DNA of 47,675 nt from Planctomycetaceae bacterium (GCA_031267635.1 JAIRYX010000232.1:1-47675), one strand, 5' to 3'; positions 28,391 to 38,482 are shown, numbered from the stretch's first letter. Program-made: numbers and translations. The notes: a model not told the origin generated them from the sequence alone.

Positions 28391-28448
28391 AAAAAAAATT
28401 AAAATCAGCAAAAATAAACGGTAAAATTTTTCTTTGAGGACTTCAATT

Positions 28449-31400
28449 ATGTGGCGTGATTCTTTTTTTCAATTCTTTTTCGGTAAAAAAACAAAGACGT
28501 CCGCGGGATATAAGAGAGCGATGCGAAAATCTTTGATGGTCGAATCGTTGGAAGAGCGGCATTTATTGAACGTTGCATTTGAATCGCTTGCAACGGACGA
28601 CGGTAATACTTATAATTACCAGCCGGTTTTAACCGATCCTGTGCAGCCCGCTTTTTCCGGTTCTATTCAATCGGTTCTGTCGGCAGATTTCAATAACGAC
28701 GGCAAAGCCGACATTATGACCATTGATAAATCTGGAGGAAAAGCATACATTTATTTGAACAATGGAAGCACAACAAATGCGTTTTCCTATGAAGACAGAT
28801 ATATTGTTTTCCCTTCCTCTGGAAATAGCGTATTAGGATTGCAAAACTCGGTTGTTGGTCACTTGAACAACAACGCGAACACAGATAGAGCGGATTTAGT
28901 TACTGTTTACGAAAGAGACTCTCAACTCTATATTGAAACTTTTCTTGGAAACAAGCTGGGCGGGTTTTCTTTTTCTACGCTGACTCAAAGTAGTTATAAT
29001 CTTTTACAGTTTCTTCCATCAGCAATTCCAACAGGCGGACTCTCTCTGTTTGAGGTGGATAACGTGGAATTGTTCGACTTCGACGCCGATGGAAACAATG
29101 ATCTGGCATGTCAAGTCACTTATACAGTCCTCAATGGAGGTAACAACGTATATACGACAGGATACATGTACCTTGTTTTGAAAGGAAATGGAACAGGAGC
29201 ATTCAACACTCCTGTCGTTATTAACACGTCCTCAATCAATACCCCTTATGCTTACGGCGACGTGACGGGAGATTCCAAACCGGAGTTAATCACTCTTTCA
29301 CCTTCCGATAATACGCGATTGGCATTCTATACGGTGAACGGAACGACGCCAACGCTTTTAGGAACAACGTCGGCTTTTACCAAGCCGATTTTAAATTCCA
29401 ATGTTTTTTTGAAGCAGACCGATACGGACGATAAATTGGAAATCATCACGCAACATCAAGAAGGAAACTCATATTATATCGGTGTGACGAATGTCAGTTC
29501 TTCTACATCATCCGTGACCGCTTATTATCAAACCAAAATCTATCCGGCATATATCACAACAGGCGATTTTAATAACGACGGCAAGATAGATATTTTCGTT
29601 TCCGACGGCGAACTCTATCAAACGCTACTAGGAACAGGAAACGGTTTTTCCGAAACTGGAGAAGTGATTATTCCCAATGCGGAATTTTTTACTTCGTATG
29701 TTGCCGATTTTGACGGCGACGGTGAAAATGATGTTCTGGCTGTCGGAAAGAAATTTGCTATGTTGATTCCGGGAGATACGGCAAAATCACCTTCGATTGT
29801 GGTGAATTTCGTAGAAAAGGGAATCACTCCCCAAGACGTCGGTTTTGGGGATTTCAACAACGATGGAAAAGTCGATATTGCCGTCTTGTCCGATAAAAAG
29901 AACGAAGTTTTTGTCTTTTCCAATAATACCGGATCTAACAGCGTCTCATTCAATCAAACTCCAACCGTTTTGAACGTAACATACGGCAAAAAATTACTGG
30001 TTGCCAATTTTGATAACACATTCGGGGACGATCTTGTTGTTGTTGGCGGATCGGATAGTAATGGCAGAAGCCCGAATTTGCAAACATTCCTTGCGCAGCA
30101 AAATGGTCTTGTTTCTAGTAACATCATCGTTTCGACATTGCCGACGGGAAGTTATGACGCTTTCGCAATCGGGCAATTGGATAGCGATGGTTATTTAGAT
30201 ATCGTCGCTATTCATAACGATTCCCCTGCTTATGTGGTTTTGAAAAATGATCGGCAAGGCGGATTTGCAGCATCTCCGGCAATGGGAAGCGGGAATGTCA
30301 ATATTCCAAATTCGACGGGAATGAAATTGACAGGCGTGGCGGTTGGCGACGTTACCAATGATGCTCAACAAGATATTGTCATTTTGAACTCCGGCAACAA
30401 TGAAATCATTATCATTCCGCAATCGACGGACGGTATCTTCAATGTCGGTCAAGCACGGAAAATAAGTTATTCCGGTACAGCGTTATCGGAAGGGACTTGT
30501 TTTAATCTAGCAATCGCGGATTTCAATTCGGATGGTTATAATGATGTTTTGATAGGAAGTCTTGATTCAGGCGATGGAACGAACAGAGTACGTCAATTCC
30601 GCGTTTTGGAAAATAATCCCGCTAATCCGGGAGCCGCGTTTTTGTCCAATACAAATTTTCAAAATATTGGCGAATTCAAAGGGATTACGACTTCCGGTTC
30701 ATTGTATTATCATGTGGCAACGGTTGATAATAATGGAACCCCGGACGTTGTGATTGTCGGCGGTAATACGGTTGTTAAATACATCAATACGAATAAAGCC
30801 GGTGCGCAAGTCGGCACGGTAACGCTTGTTATACGCGATTATAATTCAAATATCGTTAATATCGAAACCGCGAATTTAAGCACGTTGTCAAACCGATTGA
30901 CCTTTATTGACGAATGGTCAAATTTTTATGTCGAAATATGGGCGAACTCCGATTCTTCTGCGGGAATTTCCGAATACAATGTCGCGTTGAATTTTAACGC
31001 CGATGTGTTTGACGTGCGCAGCGTAACGGCATCTTCCGCATTTTCTCAAAATTTCACGCAAACGCAATCCGTCGGAAAAATTGTTCTTTCCGGGAAAATT
31101 TCCAATTCGGTATCAGGAGCGCAAGGCGATAATACGAACGTTCTATTGGCGCGAGTTGCTTTTATGCCGGCGTCAGGAAGCGGAAAAGGCGTTGCTGTTC
31201 CATTGAATGACAAAGGCGTCGCGATTCAGCCCATTTCCAATGGCTTTTCTGTTGACGTCAATACTTCTTCGTTAAAACTCACAACGGCACAATCCGGCAA
31301 ACCGACGGCAGGAACATCGCCAAATGTAACGCCGTTATATCCGGTGATGTTTGATTCTAATGATGATGGAGTGATCAATGTCAATGATTTCTTAACGTTT

Positions 31401-31862
31401 CTTAAAACATATAATAAATCGACAACAGATACAACCGCTTCAGTCAACACGAAATTATTTGATTACAATTTTGATAGTATCGTCAATGTTAATGATTTTT
31501 TAGATTTTCTGAAAAATTATAACAAATCCCGAACAGATGCAATCAATAATCCGTCTTCCAATTATATTACTTATACGGATGCCGCTAAAAATTATTTTGT
31601 TTCTACGTCCATTCCGGCGGTGCAGCAAGCGGCGTTGTCAATGGCGATGACTTCGTTTTCCGCACCAATGGCGGCAGAGTCGGTTTTTGACGAACCGATA
31701 GAAGCGTTAGATACGCCGTTGTCTGCATCGGCGAACACACAAGATCAAGCGTTGCTGGCGTATGTCGATTCGCAAAAATCTTCCTCCGATAATGATTTTG
31801 ACGTCAACGATTTGAGTAAAGCGGCGGAAATCGAACAGCTTATCGCGGAAGGAAAATTATAA
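28449..31862 (+). CDS. Large secreted FG-GAP/VCBS-repeat protein with dockerin
   Basis: The gene encodes 1137 residues from the ATG at 28449 (MWRDSFFQFFF), with GAGGA about 8 bases upstream. VESLEERHLLNV near residue 35 is the same LExRHLL motif as in the preceding gene. At least seven FG-GAP-type repeats with calcium-binding loops follow (DFNNDGKADI, DFNNDGKIDI, DFDGDGENDV, DFNNDGKVDI, DFNSDGYNDV), consistent with a beta-propeller. A cohesin-like domain (WSNFYVEIWANS, LNFNADVFDVRSV) covers about 820-940. A dockerin pair (DSNDDGVINVNDFLTFL, DYNFDSIVNVNDFLDFL) covers about 970-1030. It has no protease motif. It is transcribed in the same direction 124 bp after the 2069-aa gene, so the two may form a surface complex. 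Confidence 0.88.
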   Translation: MWRDSFFQFFFGKKTKTSAGYKRAMRKSLMVESLEERHLLNVAFESLATDDGNTYNYQPVLTDPVQPAFSGSIQSVLSADFNNDGKADIMTIDKSGGKAYIYLNNGSTTNAFSYEDRYIVFPSSGNSVLGLQNSVVGHLNNNANTDRADLVTVYERDSQLYIETFLGNKLGGFSFSTLTQSSYNLLQFLPSAIPTGGLSLFEVDNVELFDFDADGNNDLACQVTYTVLNGGNNVYTTGYMYLVLKGNGTGAFNTPVVINTSSINTPYAYGDVTGDSKPELITLSPSDNTRLAFYTVNGTTPTLLGTTSAFTKPILNSNVFLKQTDTDDKLEIITQHQEGNSYYIGVTNVSSSTSSVTAYYQTKIYPAYITTGDFNNDGKIDIFVSDGELYQTLLGTGNGFSETGEVIIPNAEFFTSYVADFDGDGENDVLAVGKKFAMLIPGDTAKSPSIVVNFVEKGITPQDVGFGDFNNDGKVDIAVLSDKKNEVFVFSNNTGSNSVSFNQTPTVLNVTYGKKLLVANFDNTFGDDLVVVGGSDSNGRSPNLQTFLAQQNGLVSSNIIVSTLPTGSYDAFAIGQLDSDGYLDIVAIHNDSPAYVVLKNDRQGGFAASPAMGSGNVNIPNSTGMKLTGVAVGDVTNDAQQDIVILNSGNNEIIIIPQSTDGIFNVGQARKISYSGTALSEGTCFNLAIADFNSDGYNDVLIGSLDSGDGTNRVRQFRVLENNPANPGAAFLSNTNFQNIGEFKGITTSGSLYYHVATVDNNGTPDVVIVGGNTVVKYINTNKAGAQVGTVTLVIRDYNSNIVNIETANLSTLSNRLTFIDEWSNFYVEIWANSDSSAGISEYNVALNFNADVFDVRSVTASSAFSQNFTQTQSVGKIVLSGKISNSVSGAQGDNTNVLLARVAFMPASGSGKGVAVPLNDKGVAIQPISNGFSVDVNTSSLKLTTAQSGKPTAGTSPNVTPLYPVMFDSNDDGVINVNDFLTFLKTYNKSTTDTTASVNTKLFDYNFDSIVNVNDFLDFLKNYNKSRTDAINNPSSNYITYTDAAKNYFVSTSIPAVQQAALSMAMTSFSAPMAAESVFDEPIEALDTPLSASANTQDQALLAYVDSQKSSSDNDFDVNDLSKAAEIEQLIAEGKL

Positions 31863-31868
31863 ACTGAT

Positions 31869-31889
31869 CGAGAGTTTACTTATCTCTCG
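31869..31889. terminator. Possible bidirectional terminator between converging genes
   Basis: CGAGAG (31869-31874) pairs with CTCTCG (31884-31889) around a 9-base loop and is followed by TAATTTT on the plus strand. The stem is short and its right side overlaps the last codons of the minus-strand GTPase gene. It could end transcription from the plus-strand surface-protein gene. It is weak by length alone. Confidence 0.4.
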
Positions 31890-33768
31890 TAATTTTCCGT
31901 TTTCCAAGCCGCTGGTCGAGTTGATCGGCGGTTTCTCGGAGGAGGCGGGTTTGTGACGAAATATCATCTAGTTCCGCGCGGAATTTTTCAAGCGACCGGG
32001 CTTCGCGGCGCACGTCAGTAAAAAGCGAATCCAATACAAATTCGCGGATTAAACTGTCCACTGTTTCACGGATTTGCTCTTCCAATCCGCGGCGCACAAG
32101 ATGCAAAAAGACCGTCAATAAAATAATACTGATTACTACGCCAAGAAACAGCGCGGTCAGATAATACTCGGTTCCCTGGTAATTCGGCGACGGCTTAAAC
32201 CACGTTTCATAGAAAAACGCTTTTGCCGGACCGTAAAAAACAGCGATAATAAACACGCTCAAAACCGCTTCAAAAATAAGACGCAGCCAAACCGTCACAT
32301 ACCGTTTCGCGAGCTTCCCGCACACGTCATGCACCTTGCCCGATAAACCGGCAATAAAATAGCGTCCCGCATTATTCGCATCGCGAACAATCGTTTCTTT
32401 TGTGCACAGTTCCTCCGGCAAGCCCGCCTGACTGAGATAGCCGGGCAGACTCAACGCCGGCTTTTGAAGTTCAATCATATCCCAGCAAACCAAACCATTA
32501 ATATGGTCGAGCGGTCCGGCGTGAGACGTTCCGTCATAGTAAACCGGCTGCGTTTGCGGCGAAACCGGTTCGAGCGGCGTATTGTCTTCTTTATGAGAAG
32601 CATGCCGACTGCCGAATCCCGTACCGGTAACAATCTCCGCAGCTTTTCCCATCGCCAGTCCCATAATGGAGCGATTACGGAACGACGCCAGAAAACCTGC
32701 GGCGTCGCATAACAAAAGATACAACCGCAACACCATCGAAAATGGACTGAACCACCATCGCGACGAAACCTCGTTAATCAGTTGCGACTCCCAGAGCCGC
32801 CGATCCTGACGCAATTCCGACTGCATCTTTTCCGACAACTTCTCTCCAAGTTTCTGACGCTCCGATTGGATTTCCGCTTGAAGCTTTTCGATAGACGCCC
32901 AGTGCTGACGCAAATCTTCACGGCATTGCTCTATGACCATTTCGGCGCGGTCAACATAGTTTGCCTCACGAATACGGATCGCCGTTTCTTCCGACAGTTC
33001 TTTTGTCAAAAGCGAATACAGCTCCGCAAAGTCTCCGGTCGGAGATTCGCCTTGATGTTGTTGTTCCAATGCGGCTAACGAATCGACAAAATAAATGTCC
33101 CCGATCTCATAATGTTTTTGCAAAACCGCCGCCCAATCCGAACGGACGTCATCGTCGTTTCCGGCGTGAGTTTGCACAAAGACAAGTCTTGCTCCGGGCG
33201 CGGCTTTTGCCAATTCGTCGAGAACGTCGTGATCGCGGTACTTCTGTTGCGTTCCCGTAACAAGGAGCACGTCGCAACACGGTACGGCGTTCCGCAATTT
33301 CGCCAGATTCGACGTTTCATCGTCAGCGTTTTCCGTTGTATCGGGATCAGGGCAATCAAGCAAAACCAGCCGATCCAGCGCGGGAGAATCGCAAAAGACA
33401 ATCGAAATCGCCGACGTATTGATTCCCCATTCTTTCGGCTGAAGATTCGGGCGGCAAAGGAGCGTCGGTTGATTCGTTGTCGGACGAATGTCGCCGGTTG
33501 ACACGACATTTTGTCCAAGCAAAGCGTTTACGAGCGAGCTTTTTCCGGTGCCGGTTCCGCCGAGCAAAGCCGCAATAATCGGCATTCCAAGCCGCCGCCG
33601 TTGATCCGCTGTCCGGCGAGCAAAATCGTCGGTTCGCCGCCGACAACGTTGAGCAACGCTCCATTCCGGCGCCAAAATCCCCCAATGTTCGAGCCGGTCG
33701 CCGAGCAGAGCGGATTGAATCCAGTGATTTTGCGGATGGTTTTGTGGTTCGGGAAATAACGATTCCAT
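31876..33768 (-). CDS. Membrane-associated dynamin/Era-like GTPase
   Basis: This is a 630-residue protein. The N-terminal P-loop domain has GGTGTGKSSLVNALLG at about 69-84 (Walker A), a threonine switch (RPTTNQPT) and LLDCPDPDTTENADDE near 138, a DxxG-type motif with Pro-Asp in place of the Gly context. The usual NKxD is not clear; QTHAGND holds that place. A coiled coil (about 255-310) and two membrane helices (near 495-515 and 540-565: LSVFIIAVFYGPAKAFF, LTALFLGVVISIILLTVF) follow, then a C-terminal helical tail. The layout suggests a GTPase that acts at the membrane. It is separate from the GTPase cluster at 14442 and sits between the surface proteins and the arrays. Its role is unknown. 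Confidence 0.72.
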   Translation of the reverse strand: MESLFPEPQNHPQNHWIQSALLGDRLEHWGILAPEWSVAQRCRRRTDDFARRTADQRRRLGMPIIAALLGGTGTGKSSLVNALLGQNVVSTGDIRPTTNQPTLLCRPNLQPKEWGINTSAISIVFCDSPALDRLVLLDCPDPDTTENADDETSNLAKLRNAVPCCDVLLVTGTQQKYRDHDVLDELAKAAPGARLVFVQTHAGNDDDVRSDWAAVLQKHYEIGDIYFVDSLAALEQQHQGESPTGDFAELYSLLTKELSEETAIRIREANYVDRAEMVIEQCREDLRQHWASIEKLQAEIQSERQKLGEKLSEKMQSELRQDRRLWESQLINEVSSRWWFSPFSMVLRLYLLLCDAAGFLASFRNRSIMGLAMGKAAEIVTGTGFGSRHASHKEDNTPLEPVSPQTQPVYYDGTSHAGPLDHINGLVCWDMIELQKPALSLPGYLSQAGLPEELCTKETIVRDANNAGRYFIAGLSGKVHDVCGKLAKRYVTVWLRLIFEAVLSVFIIAVFYGPAKAFFYETWFKPSPNYQGTEYYLTALFLGVVISIILLTVFLHLVRRGLEEQIRETVDSLIREFVLDSLFTDVRREARSLEKFRAELDDISSQTRLLRETADQLDQRLGKRKITRDK

Positions 33769-33895
33769 TGTTTTTGCTCTTTTGATTCTTTCGGGAGAAA
33801 TTGAAAAACCACTTTACTATACCACATTTCCTCGAAAATTGCCAATCGCACAAGAGACAACCAGAGCAGACGCAAACAACAGACGCTCTTGCGAT

Positions 33896-34341
33896 TCAAG
33901 GGACAAAAGAGACTTGAGGGGCTTTGGGAACAGAATAAGGTTCTTGAGTAGGGGCAAAAAATCTTCGGCTCTTGATTTTTCAGAAAATTGACCATGTTTT
34001 TTGGACGATTTACCGTGCTTTTCGGAAAATACACCGTGTTTTTCAGACGATTTACCGTATTTTTCGGATGATTTACCATGTTTTTCGGAAAATTTACCGT
34101 GTTTTTCAGACGATTTACCGTGCTTTTCGGAAAATACACCGTGTTTTTCAGACGATTTACCGTATTTTTCGGACGATTTACCATGCTTTTCGGAAAATTT
34201 ACCGTGTTTTTCGGACGATTTACCATGTTTTTCGGAAAATACACCGTGTTTTTCGGACGATTTACTATGTTTTTCGGACGATTTACCGTGCTTTTCAGAA
34301 AATACACCGTCCCCAGAGTCCCTAAAGCCCCTTTTGTCACT
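33896..34341. repeat. Inverted GGGAC-rich flanks around array 3
   Basis: On the left (from 33898) the sequence reads AAGGGACAAAAGAGACTTGA and GGGGCTTTGGGAAC. The reverse complement of 34312-34341 reads AAGTGACAAAAGGGGCTTTA and GGGACTCTGGGG. The two are near-identical over about 30 bp in opposite orientation and enclose the 21-bp array. This gives the array the outline of a discrete element with inverted ends. The remaining part of 33769-33895 has no recognised content. Confidence 0.6.
33976..34311. repeat. 21-bp-period tandem array 3 (16 units)
   Basis: Sixteen units in perfect 21-bp register begin TTTTTCGGACG or TTTTTCGGAAA and end TTTACCGTG or ACACCGTG. Each contains a CGG...CCG dyad and a T-tract of five or six bases. 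A higher-order repeat of five units (105 bp) links 34018-34122 and 34123-34227. Long frames through it (also on the minus strand) are by-products of a stop-free 21-bp unit. Confidence 0.92.
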
Positions 34342-34354
34342 TAATCAACCGAAA

Positions 34355-34669
34355 GTTCCGTTCCCAAGAACGAAAGTTCCGCAGACAAGAACGAAAGTTC
34401 CGTTCCCAAGAACGAAAGTTCCGCAGACAAGAACGAAAGTTCCGTTCCCAAGAACGAAAGTTCCGCAGACAAGAACGGAAGTTCCGTTCCCAAGAACGAA
34501 AGTTCCGCAGACAAGAACGGAAGTTCCGTTCCCAAGAACGAAGGTTCCGCAGACAAGAACGGAAGTTCCGTTCCCAAGAACGGAAGTTCCGCAGACAAGA
34601 ACGAAGGTTCCGTTCCCAAGAACGAAAGTTCCGCAGACAAGAACGGAAGTTCCGTTCCCAAGAACGAGA
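34355..34669. repeat. 21-bp-period tandem array 4 with strict A/B alternation (15 units)
   Basis: Fifteen 21-bp units alternate without exception between type A (GTTCCGTTCCCAAGAACG plus AAA) and type B (GTTCCGCAGACAAGAACG plus AAA or GAA), so the effective repeat is 42 bp. Type A has a CGTTC/GAACG hairpin. The array starts 43 bp after array 3 but shares no sequence with it. The flank from 34680 is GGG-rich (TTAGGGTTTTAGGGATTTTG). The remainder to 35004 has only a duplicated CGAACGTTCTTC at 34974-34997. Confidence 0.92.
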
Positions 34670-35004
34670 GTTCCGTTGGGAGAAGGAATTGTTAGGGTTT
34701 TAGGGATTTTGGGGACGGTGAAATTCCCCGAAAGTCGCTCCAAAGTATTGGAAACAAAGGACTTGTGGAATAAAGTAAAATTCCTGAAAATAGATCCTTC
34801 TTTCCTCATGATTTCATTTACCCCAAAAGTTCCGGCTGTCCCAATTGTCTCTTTGAAACATGAGGGCGATTAGGCGGTTCTAGAGCTTTGGGTAAAGTTT
34901 TCAATAAAAGAGCCGCTGCGTATTGATTTTTTACGACGCGGACGTAAGCCGGAAAGTCGGCGACCGGCATTTCGAACGTTCTTCCGAACGTTCTTCCGCC
35001 GATT

Positions 35005-37194
35005 TTATTTTTTCCTGCGTGCGGAAGGATCGTCGCAAGCTGCGAGGAATACTTGCATCGAGAGGGATTCCAGCGTCAGCGGTTTGTTGACGTTGACCGA
35101 CGGACCATTGAGATTCGGATAAATGTCTTTCGGCGATAACGCGGCTGTGTCGAGAAAAAGCTGCCATCGGAATTTTTTCGCCGCGTCGGGGAATCGAAAT
35201 TCCTGCGGTTCTGTTCCGGCGTGACACATCATCAACACATGCCGCAACGACGGCGTGTTTTCTTCCGCGTTTTGCATCGCTGCAAGCAAACAGATTAAGC
35301 TGCGTTCCAATCCATTTCCCCAATTCACGTTCCCGCCGGACGGTCCATACCAACTGACGTCGGGAAGGCGTCCCTCTTTCGGCGGGCGTCCGGTCAAAAA
35401 ATGGCGTTGACGCACCACAGGTTCTTTTCGCCGGAACATAATCAAAGAATGGCAAAACCGCAAAATATCTTCGTGCTTTCGCGGTAATTTCCAATCGAAC
35501 CACGAAAGAATGTTATTCTGACAGTAAGCGTTGTTATTGCCCCGTTGCGTTCTGCGGCATTCGTCTCCGGCGACGAGCATCGGAACGCCTTGGCTTAATA
35601 AGAGCGTTGCCAACATGTTTTTCACCTGCCGATTTCGCGCGGCTTCCACGTCGCGTTTCCAGGTCGGACCTTCTACGCCGTAATTGCAGCTATAATTATT
35701 GTTGTCTCCGTCGCGGTTATTTTCGCCGTTTGCCTCGTTATGCTTGCCGTTGTAACTGACCAAATCGTTCAGCGTAAATCCGTCGTGCGAGGTAATCAAA
35801 TTGATGCTGCAAAACGGCGACCGGTTATTATGCTGGTACAAGTCGCTTGAACCGGACAGCCGCGTCGCCATCGCTCCGGTCATGTACGGATCGCACCGCC
35901 AGAATTTTCGTATGTCGTCGCGGTATTTCCCATTCCACTCCGCCCACCGCCGATTGCCGAAAGATCCGACTTGATACGCTCCCGCCGCGTCCCATGCCTC
36001 GGCAATAATCTTCGTGTCCGCCAAAAGCGGGTCTTCTTGAATCGTTTCCACTGTCGGCGGGTTAGGAATAATGTTTCCTGATTGATCACGGCTGAAAATG
36101 GACGCAAGATCAAATCGAAAACCGTCAATATGATAATTATGAACCCAATGCCGCAAGCTGTTGAAAATCATCTCGCGTACAATGGGGTGGTTCCCGTTGA
36201 CGGTATTGCCGCAACCGGAATAATTTTTGTAATACATGCCGTGTTCCAACATGTAATACACTCGATTTTCGAGTCCCTTGAGACTGAGCGTCGGACCGTG
36301 TTCGTTTCCTTCGCAGGTATGATTGTAAACGACGTCGAGAATGACTTCGATTTCCGCCTGATGCAACGCCCGCACCATTTCCTTAAATTCGCGGACTTGC
36401 GCTCCCGGCTCGCCGCCGCTTGCGTAACCGCGATGCGGCGAGAAAAACGCCATCGTGTCGTATCCCCAGTAATTCGCGTTGACTTTCTTTTGCCCGTTTG
36501 TGTCGAGAATCGGAAACTCGTGAATCGGCATCAGCTCCACCGCCGTCACGCCGAGCGATTGCAAATACGGAATCTTTTCAATAACGCCGAGGTACGTTCC
36601 AGGATGTTTGACGCCGCTGTTTTTCGACTGCGTGAATCCGTGAACGTGCATTTCATAAATGATTGTTTCGGAAAGATCGCGCTTGATATGGCGGTCGTCG
36701 TGCCAATTGAAATTATCATCGTCAATCACTACGCATTTCGGCGGACGCAAAACGCCGTCAATCGACGGCGGCAGAAAATCTCCGGCAAGAGCTTTCGCGT
36801 AAGGATCAATGAGGCGAGCTTTTCCGTCGAACCGTTGTCCTTCCTGCGGATTGAAAGGACCGTCGGCTTGATAATGGTATAATTGTCCCGCGCCGATTCC
36901 CGACACAAAAATACTCCAAACGTCTCCCCAACGATTTTCCTCACGGTCAAACGCGATAATTTCCGACGGATCAGAATCGTTCACGTCATCGTAAAGCAGT
37001 AATTTCATGGAGGTTGCAGAGCGGCTCATGACGACAAACTGCACGCCGTTCTCACGAAGGATCGCTCCGTAAGGCAGAGAGTATGTAAATCGTAACGCAT
37101 GGGGACGCTCGAACATTCCTGAATGTTCCCAGTGAGGATTATTTGCCAAAATAATTGTATTGCCTGTCGAATAAGTCTGCTGTTCTGTGGACAT
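35005..37194 (-). CDS. glgX: Glycogen debranching enzyme (GlgX/isoamylase type)
   Basis: The gene encodes 729 residues from the ATG at 37194 (MSTEQQTY), with GGGA upstream; a TTG six codons earlier is less likely. An N-terminal CBM48-like domain (about 30-130) precedes a GH13 barrel. Conserved regions are visible: VILDVVYNHT (I), GFRFDLAS with the nucleophile Asp (II), IIAEAWD with the acid Glu (III) and LITSHDGFTLNDLVSYN (IV). The enzyme hydrolyses alpha-1,6 branch points of glycogen in the cytoplasm. No other glycogen gene is adjacent. The 319-bp region between it and the gene ending at 37514 holds no recognisable feature. Confidence 0.93.
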   Translation of the reverse strand: MSTEQQTYSTGNTIILANNPHWEHSGMFERPHALRFTYSLPYGAILRENGVQFVVMSRSATSMKLLLYDDVNDSDPSEIIAFDREENRWGDVWSIFVSGIGAGQLYHYQADGPFNPQEGQRFDGKARLIDPYAKALAGDFLPPSIDGVLRPPKCVVIDDDNFNWHDDRHIKRDLSETIIYEMHVHGFTQSKNSGVKHPGTYLGVIEKIPYLQSLGVTAVELMPIHEFPILDTNGQKKVNANYWGYDTMAFFSPHRGYASGGEPGAQVREFKEMVRALHQAEIEVILDVVYNHTCEGNEHGPTLSLKGLENRVYYMLEHGMYYKNYSGCGNTVNGNHPIVREMIFNSLRHWVHNYHIDGFRFDLASIFSRDQSGNIIPNPPTVETIQEDPLLADTKIIAEAWDAAGAYQVGSFGNRRWAEWNGKYRDDIRKFWRCDPYMTGAMATRLSGSSDLYQHNNRSPFCSINLITSHDGFTLNDLVSYNGKHNEANGENNRDGDNNNYSCNYGVEGPTWKRDVEAARNRQVKNMLATLLLSQGVPMLVAGDECRRTQRGNNNAYCQNNILSWFDWKLPRKHEDILRFCHSLIMFRRKEPVVRQRHFLTGRPPKEGRLPDVSWYGPSGGNVNWGNGLERSLICLLAAMQNAEENTPSLRHVLMMCHAGTEPQEFRFPDAAKKFRWQLFLDTAALSPKDIYPNLNGPSVNVNKPLTLESLSMQVFLAACDDPSARRKK

Positions 37195-37513
37195 AAATCC
37201 CGATATGTTCAAGTGACAATGATTATTCTTCTGAAAATTTTATTAAAACAATAATTTATTCGGAAAACAATCATACTTGAATTTAACTTATGATAAATAG
37301 GTGATGGTAAATATTTTAGAAAAACAAGTAAAAAAGTATAGGAAACTCTCAACTCAATTTCAAAATAACGCTAAAAGATGTATTCGTACATCTCGACTAT
37401 CGGCGACCAAAACTCCAAGAGAAACATTTTCCGATGTATCCCAAAAACGATCCTTGCGATTTCTCTCACCGGAATAATGCAAAAAATAAAGATAATCGGC
37501 ACAAGCAGGGTTT

Positions 37514-38482
37514 CTATGGAACAGGATCGTACACAAACAAAACGGATTCCCCTAAAGAGAGCGACTGACCGGATTTTGCACGAAGTACCATTGTGTTTGC
37601 GGTAAATGTTATTTTTTGAGCGGAACGTTGTGTTGTACAACATTTTTGAGCGATACTTTTGAACAACTCAAGTAATCTTTGAATGGAAAAATTCGGCGTG
37701 TGGCATGTCAATAAAATAAAGCAAGCTCGTTCAAAATCCAGCAACGAAAAACAATCCGTCAATAATTCCGGCAGATATTTCGATAATCGCCAGATTTCTC
37801 CATGCGTACCATGACCGTAACTCGGCGGATCAAGGATAACGCCGTGATATTTATTTTCTCGCTTTAATTCTCGGCGTACAAATTTTTGAGCGTCTTCAAC
37901 AATCCATCGTATGAAATTTTGCGGTATTTGAGAGATTTCAGCGTTTTTTATTGCCCAAACGACAATATTTTTTGCAGCGTCAACATGAGTAACTTCAGCA
38001 TTCCCCAACGCCGCAGCCATTGTGCTTCCTCCGGTATAAGCAAACAGATTCAAAACTTTGAGCGAAACTTGTTGCGGCAAAAATGATTGAGAAATTTTTC
38101 TGCAAAGATTTTGGATTGTATTCCAGTTTTCTCTTTGTTCGGGAAATAATCCAATATGACCAAACGGCGTACTACGCAATTCAAACGAGAATCCATTTAA
38201 CGTGGTGATTTTCCAATCCGTTTCTACCAAATGTTCTACAGAATCCGTAAGGAATTTTTTTCCAAAATCTGTTTTTGGCAACCAAAATCCGCGCTCGGCA
38301 GATAAATTTGAGGATGTTTTTTGATCAATAATAAAAATAGCGTCCGCTTGTTGCCAAAACATTGAAGACGTTTTCGGAAAATTTGCGGACGGGCAATAAC
38401 GATCTAATATAATTTTATCAAACCTTTCAAGGCGTCTGTTTTCTCCAAAGTCAAGCGGCTCATATTGATCTTGTACGCACAT
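37514..38482 (-). CDS. RlmI-like class I SAM-dependent methyltransferase
   Basis: This is a 322-residue protein. The N-terminal about 130 residues lack a PUA domain (YEPLDFGENRRLERFDKI). The catalytic part has VLNLFAYTGGSTMAAALG (motif I), THVDAAKN (motif II) and ILDPPSYGHG with the DPPSYG signature of RlmI/RlmK-type rRNA cytosine/guanine methyltransferases. It probably methylates 23S rRNA or another RNA base. The ATG at 38482 has no strong ribosome site. It is single, with cpaB ending 89 bp upstream of its start. Confidence 0.8.
   Translation of the reverse strand: MCVQDQYEPLDFGENRRLERFDKIILDRYCPSANFPKTSSMFWQQADAIFIIDQKTSSNLSAERGFWLPKTDFGKKFLTDSVEHLVETDWKITTLNGFSFELRSTPFGHIGLFPEQRENWNTIQNLCRKISQSFLPQQVSLKVLNLFAYTGGSTMAAALGNAEVTHVDAAKNIVVWAIKNAEISQIPQNFIRWIVEDAQKFVRRELKRENKYHGVILDPPSYGHGTHGEIWRLSKYLPELLTDCFSLLDFERACFILLTCHTPNFSIQRLLELFKSIAQKCCTTQRSAQKITFTANTMVLRAKSGQSLSLGESVLFVYDPVP

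Noticed and set aside
33528..34873. Long open frames across arrays 3 and 4 on both strands (up to 290 codons)
   Set aside because: A stop-free 21-bp unit stays open in several frames at once, no frame has a ribosome site with ATG, and the strands give equally good but unrelated heptapeptides.
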